From: VGJW01 sp035285595
Lineage (GTDB): Bacteria; Cyanobacteriota; Sericytochromatia; S15B-MN24; VGJW01
Assembly: GCA_035285595.1 (NCBI GenBank)
Contig: JAYKGV010000054.1
Span: 29,826 to 93,825 of the forward strand
Length of the DNA: 64,000 bases
Reading direction: 5' to 3'
The notes beneath the pieces are model-generated. The model did no database searches. It saw only the letters and a list, made by a program, of their open reading frames with translations, and was not told the DNA's origin. The stretch's first letter is position 1; each line of letters opens with the position of its first letter. The position numbers were made by a program, and so were the translations under genes. This document shows positions 61,020 through 64,000 of the stretch, piece after piece.

Positions 61020-61598
61020 TTGATCAGGATTGCCGGCGGCAAGTGGCGGGGTCGGGCGCTCGAGGTCCCCCCCGGGGAGGCCACGCGGCCCACGGGGGCA
61101 AGGGTCCGGGAGGCCGTGGGATCGATTCTAGGCTCGGTGTTGCCTGGCGCCCGAGTGTTGGATCTCTTCGCCGGTTCGGGGGCCCTGGGGCTCGAATGTC
61201 TGTCCAGGGGTGCCGCCAACCTGATGGCCGTCGAGCGACACGGACCTACCGCCGCCTTGGTGGCGCGCAACGCGGGACGTCTGGGAGCCACGGGTCAGGT
61301 CCGGGTCGCCTCTGCCGAGGTTCTGGCGTGGTTGGCGGCCGACGTGGGCACCTATGATGTCGTACTGGCCGATCCCCCTTATGCGTGGGCCGACTGGGAG
61401 AGGTTGCGGCAGGCCTTGGCCCCGCGTTTGGGGTCTACAGCGGTCGTACTTCTCGAGCGCCCGTCAGATGCACCGATGACCGCGTGGCCGGGGTTCCGTC
61501 TGGCGAAGGTCTATCGGTATGGGGGCACTCGACTGGAGCGCTGGGTGCGTGACTCATTTGAGGGGGAATCGCCTCCGGCGGGTACAACAACGGAGTGA
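61020..61598 (+). CDS. rsmD: 16S rRNA (guanine966-N2)-methyltransferase
   Basis: 192 residues from the TTG at 61020, giving the family start IRIAGGKWRGRAL; GTAGGG lies just upstream. Motifs: RVREAVGSILG, LDLFAGSGALGLECLSRGA (SAM site), AVERHGPTAAL and the catalytic VVLADPPYAW (DPPY). Acts on small-subunit rRNA during assembly. It is 4 nt after recG and overlaps the following lipoprotein start (GTGA), so the three are probably one unit. Confidence 0.92.
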   Translation: MIRIAGGKWRGRALEVPPGEATRPTGARVREAVGSILGSVLPGARVLDLFAGSGALGLECLSRGAANLMAVERHGPTAALVARNAGRLGATGQVRVASAEVLAWLAADVGTYDVVLADPPYAWADWERLRQALAPRLGSTAVVLLERPSDAPMTAWPGFRLAKVYRYGGTRLERWVRDSFEGESPPAGTTTE

Positions 61599-62623
61599 AG
61601 TCGTCCCCCTTGGTCGGGCGCCGTGTGGTGTGGCCCTTGGCTGCCGCGTGCCTGGCTGGTTGTGCGGCGGGTGGACCCCAAGGTCTTCTGGGAAATTTGC
61701 TGCCCCAGACGGCGACGCCTGCGCCCGCGGCCAGCGGGAGTGGCTCGCCAGAGGTTGCCCGGGAGGGCGAGGAAGGCCCCGTCGTGTACGTGGATCCCGA
61801 GTCCTTGACGCTCACGGTGCCACTGGCAGCGATGACCCTCACACGTACGGGCCAGACGGCGACCTCGCTCGATACGGCGATGCGTGATGTCGGGCGTCTG
61901 TTGGTGGGATTGTTCGACTACGGAAATTTCCCGGGCAGTGTGGCGCCCTTCGGGTTCGCCATCGAGGGGGCGTACCGGGGCACGCTGTCGACCAAGGCCC
62001 TCGAGGCCGGCGGAGCGGCTCCTTATTTCGGTTTTCCGACCCTGTTCACCTTGTCGGTACCTGCCGTGATTGGCATGGCACCCACGGTCTCCCTGGCAGG
62101 GGCTCCAACGGCCTCGGCGTTCTTCACGTCGGGTGATGCGACGATCAACTACATGGGCTTGGGTACGGCGAGGGACATCCGCCGCGAGAGTCGGCGCTAT
62201 CTGGTCCGCGACTTTCTCGACGGGGCCTCGCTGGCTACGGGTGCGACATTGGAGTCCGGCAAGTCACCCTCGGTCTCCTTCCGGAATCTGCCGCTCACGG
62301 CGGGCCAGAGCACCCATCGGTATCTGCTCTTCGCCGTAGCCTATGATCGCGCGCCGAATCCTGTCGACGCCCGTATCCTCGGCTACACGGAGCAACCTCT
62401 GGATCCGAAACTCCTTGGACCGGGCCAACTGGGCAAGGACGTCGTTCTCGATCCCATGACCCTGACACTCGACAACGACCTCCTGAAGACCGGCGTCAAG
62501 GCCGAGGTGACCGTCGTCTATGTGGCGCCCACGATGGAGGACGGGGAGCTGCCCGCCACGCCTCTGCCGAAGGTTGGCAGCCCATCCCCGCTTCCCGGCC
62601 CATCCCCGCTTCCAACTCCCTGA
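61595..62623 (+). CDS. Lipoprotein of unknown function
   Basis: 342 residues from a GTG in a 4-nt overlap with rsmD. Signal peptide with lipobox LAGC (Cys23). After a short Ala/Ser/Pro linker the body is predicted beta-rich, with no recognised family (VVYVDPESLTLTVPL, FGFAIEGAYRGTL, SFRNLPLTAGQSTHRYLLFAVAYD, EVTVVYVAP). The tail is a Pro/Ser/Leu repeat (GSPSPLPGPSPLPTP), probably flexible. TACAAC lies 6 nt before the GTG and could give a separate leaderless transcript. Confidence 0.8.
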   Translation: MKSSPLVGRRVVWPLAAACLAGCAAGGPQGLLGNLLPQTATPAPAASGSGSPEVAREGEEGPVVYVDPESLTLTVPLAAMTLTRTGQTATSLDTAMRDVGRLLVGLFDYGNFPGSVAPFGFAIEGAYRGTLSTKALEAGGAAPYFGFPTLFTLSVPAVIGMAPTVSLAGAPTASAFFTSGDATINYMGLGTARDIRRESRRYLVRDFLDGASLATGATLESGKSPSVSFRNLPLTAGQSTHRYLLFAVAYDRAPNPVDARILGYTEQPLDPKLLGPGQLGKDVVLDPMTLTLDNDLLKTGVKAEVTVVYVAPTMEDGELPATPLPKVGSPSPLPGPSPLPTP

Positions 62624-62716
62624 CTCCAGTGCAAGGACCCGCTCATCGGGATTCCTGGCAACGTCTCTTGTGGGGCTGGTCCCACCCGCACATCGCTCAA
62701 CCGGCTTGAGCCGACC

Positions 62717-62893
62717 CTACCGTCGACGGGGCCAGCGCTGGACCGCAGGGTAGGTTTCCGGCAGGTCCGGGCCGCACGCTCGTGGATTCATGTCTCCGGA
62801 GACCTGGCTGTTTCGGGCGACTTGTCTCAGCAGGCGGTCCGTGACCATCAGGTGATGGACCGCTGCGTGTCTTCTGAGGTCAAAGAGGTTCAT
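62717..62893 (-). CDS. Possible small protein
   Basis: 58 residues from the ATG at 62893, with AAAGGTGA upstream. The N-terminal half looks helical (NLFDLRRHAAVHHLMVTDRLL). It is 4 nt downstream of the decayed frame described next. No family recognised; could be the remaining end of the same lost gene. Confidence 0.35.
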   Translation of the reverse strand: MNLFDLRRHAAVHHLMVTDRLLRQVARNSQVSGDMNPRACGPDLPETYPAVQRWPRRR

Positions 62894-62897
62894 GCGC

Positions 62898-63271
62898 TCA
62901 CCTTTGTGGCGGGCTCTGGTGCCGTCCTGCTTGAGCCTTGGAGGTCTTGGTTGGGAAGCATGCCACACCGGGCATCTCGAGGGGGACGACGACGCCATCG
63001 GGGTCGGTCTCCTGAACGATGAGTGACCTGACGACCTGCCATGCGGCGTGTCCGATAAGGTTGAAGGGTTCCTCGACGTGTCCTGCCCCTCTCTGCATGC
63101 TTGCGTCGAAGGCTGTGCGCAGGGCGGTGTGGCTGGAGCCTTGGGTCTCTCTTGCGAGTCGACGGTGCGTTCGATGTCCGCCAGTCTGTCCTGCAGGTCC
63201 TTGCCGAAGATTTCGTGGCGGGGCTGCGGAAGGCGATCGTCGGGCTTGAGTGGGCCCTTGCAGGCGGGCAT
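62898..63271 (-). pseudogene. Possible frameshifted hypothetical gene
   Basis: Two minus-strand frames carry protein-like sequence that would join through a one-base shift near 63140-63165: from the ATG at 63271, LPQPRHEIFGKDLQDRLADI and following, then in the next register LRTAFDASMQRGAGHVEEPF and VVRSLIVQETDPDGVVVPLE to a stop at 62898. Outside this, the ~750-bp region 62624-63376 shows no other gene. No family recognised. Confidence 0.35.
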
Positions 63272-63376
63272 CGGGCTTGGCGGGGTCACGTTGCTCGAAG
63301 ATCCTTGGCACCGGATGAACGCACCCCGACCCGGCCATCCCAACATGTCGGGGGTATGATCTCCCGTGGGGGAGCG

Positions 63377-64000
63377 ATGCCACGCAAGAAGCTGCCGCTG
63401 GGGATCCAGACCTACGCGAAGTTCCGCGAGGACGCGTACTACTACGTCGACAAGACCCCCATGGCATGCCAGTTGATGGCCAGCGGCACCCACTACTTCC
63501 TGTCCCGTCCCCGTCGCTTCGGAAAGAGCCTCTTCCTCGACACGCTCAAGGAACTCTTCGAGGGGAACCGGGAGCTCTTCACCGGCCTGCATGCCGAGGA
63601 GCACTGGGACTGGTCGGTCAGGCATCCTGTCCTGCGGCTGAGTTTTGGCAGCGGGGTGCTCAAGACGCCCGAGGATCTGGCGGCGAGCATGCACAAGCAA
63701 ATCTCCCGAATGGAATACCTGCATCAGGTGCCCCAGCGATTTGCGGATGCCGCTCCACGTCTTCTGGACATCATCGAGGTGCTGCACGACCGTACCGGCC
63801 AGCGCGTGGTGGTGCTGGTGGACGAGTACGACAAGCCGATCCTGGATAACATCACCGAGCCGGACCGTGCACGGGTGATGCGCGACGGCCTGCGCGACAT
63901 CTACAGCGTGCTCAAGGACGCGGACCCTTACCTGCGCTTCGTGTTCATCACGGGCGTCAGCAAGTTTTCCAAGGTCAGTCTGTTCTCGGGCCTGAACAAC
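63377..64000 (+). CDS. AAA-ATPase-like (PD-(D/E)XK-associated) protein, 3' end outside window
   Basis: Open from the ATG at 63377 (GGGGGAG just upstream) to the window end, 208 codons. AAA-ATPase_like family: PLGIQTYAKFREDAYYYVDKT, degenerate P-loop SRPRRFGKSLFLDTLKELFE, HWDWSVRHPVLRLSF, Walker B VVVLVDEYDKPI and FITGVSKFSKVSLFSGLN. It is a close paralogue of the IS-interrupted gene at 50773, including long stretches of near-identical DNA around the P-loop. Family members normally end in a PD-(D/E)XK nuclease domain. Function unknown; the family is multicopy in many genomes. Confidence 0.92.
   Translation, partial: MPRKKLPLGIQTYAKFREDAYYYVDKTPMACQLMASGTHYFLSRPRRFGKSLFLDTLKELFEGNRELFTGLHAEEHWDWSVRHPVLRLSFGSGVLKTPEDLAASMHKQISRMEYLHQVPQRFADAAPRLLDIIEVLHDRTGQRVVVLVDEYDKPILDNITEPDRARVMRDGLRDIYSVLKDADPYLRFVFITGVSKFSKVSLFSGLNN

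Noticed and set aside
62717..63787. 356-codon minus-strand ORF
   Set aside because: Most of it is antisense to the intact ATPase gene; only short parts in 62717-63271 look coding.

Overview
The window is dense, high-GC bacterial chromosome with about 45 protein genes, one tRNA and one insertion sequence. No ribosomal marker or other clade-defining gene is present, so the host is uncertain. Lipoprotein and Sec signals, a WbaP-type polysaccharide initiator, an RecG with a long N-terminal extension (as in cyanobacteria and some relatives) and a cyanophycinase-fold protein would fit a deep-branching, non-photosynthetic relative of Cyanobacteria. This placement is weak. Several genes appear to lack a 5' leader: a TAnnAT element lies 6-7 nt before the start codon of pirin, arginase, recG, an O-methyltransferase, a Ski2-like helicase and an ATPase gene.

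Layout. 1-4.0 kb: the end of a possible ComEC-like membrane protein, a secreted two-domain cyanophycinase-fold protein and glycerol kinase. 4.0-18.8 kb: an exopolysaccharide/O-antigen-type locus. A 12-gene minus-strand operon, tightly packed with 1-, 4- or 8-nt overlaps and short gaps, runs from two GT2 transferases through rfbA, rfbB, ugd, a UDP-glucuronate decarboxylase, two GT4 enzymes, a WbaP-like initiator and a small DMT protein to galE and glmM. A GT2 rhamnosyltransferase-like gene and rfbD follow. It supplies UDP-GlcA, UDP-xylose, UDP-galactose, GlcN-1-P and dTDP-rhamnose precursors, but rfbC is not in the window. 19-28.5 kb: a subtilisin-like lipoprotein followed by a possible 24-residue peptide gene, a degenerate metallophosphoesterase, a GH57 glycosidase coupled to a tandem HD-GYP protein, tRNA-Arg(CCT), a secreted propeller-like protein and a nine-EF-hand protein with a 39-bp minisatellite.

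28.8-50.6 kb: mostly nucleic-acid enzymes (xseA/xseB, an orphan methyltransferase coupled to a Ski2-like helicase, rnhB, sbcC/sbcD, a PLD-SF2 helicase-DUF3427 protein) mixed with a phosphoribosyltransferase, an alpha/beta hydrolase, an unrecognised Ala-rich protein, pirin, a PPC/DUF296 protein and a second subtilisin-like lipoprotein. 50.8-53.4 kb: an AAA-ATPase-like/PD-(D/E)XK gene cut by a 1047-bp IS481-family element. The 6-bp target duplication is intact, and precise removal restores one 516-residue reading frame. 53.4-64 kb: an exported KatG, a hypothetical protein, arginase, an O-methyltransferase, recG, rsmD, a lipoprotein, a decayed hypothetical region, and a second intact ATPase/PD-(D/E)XK paralogue cut by the window edge.

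No CRISPR array, prophage or rRNA was seen. The most informative observations are the precisely reconstructable IS insertion, the leaderless-promoter pattern, the possible micropeptide downstream of the subtilase, and a run of multidomain proteins in which one domain has lost catalytic residues.
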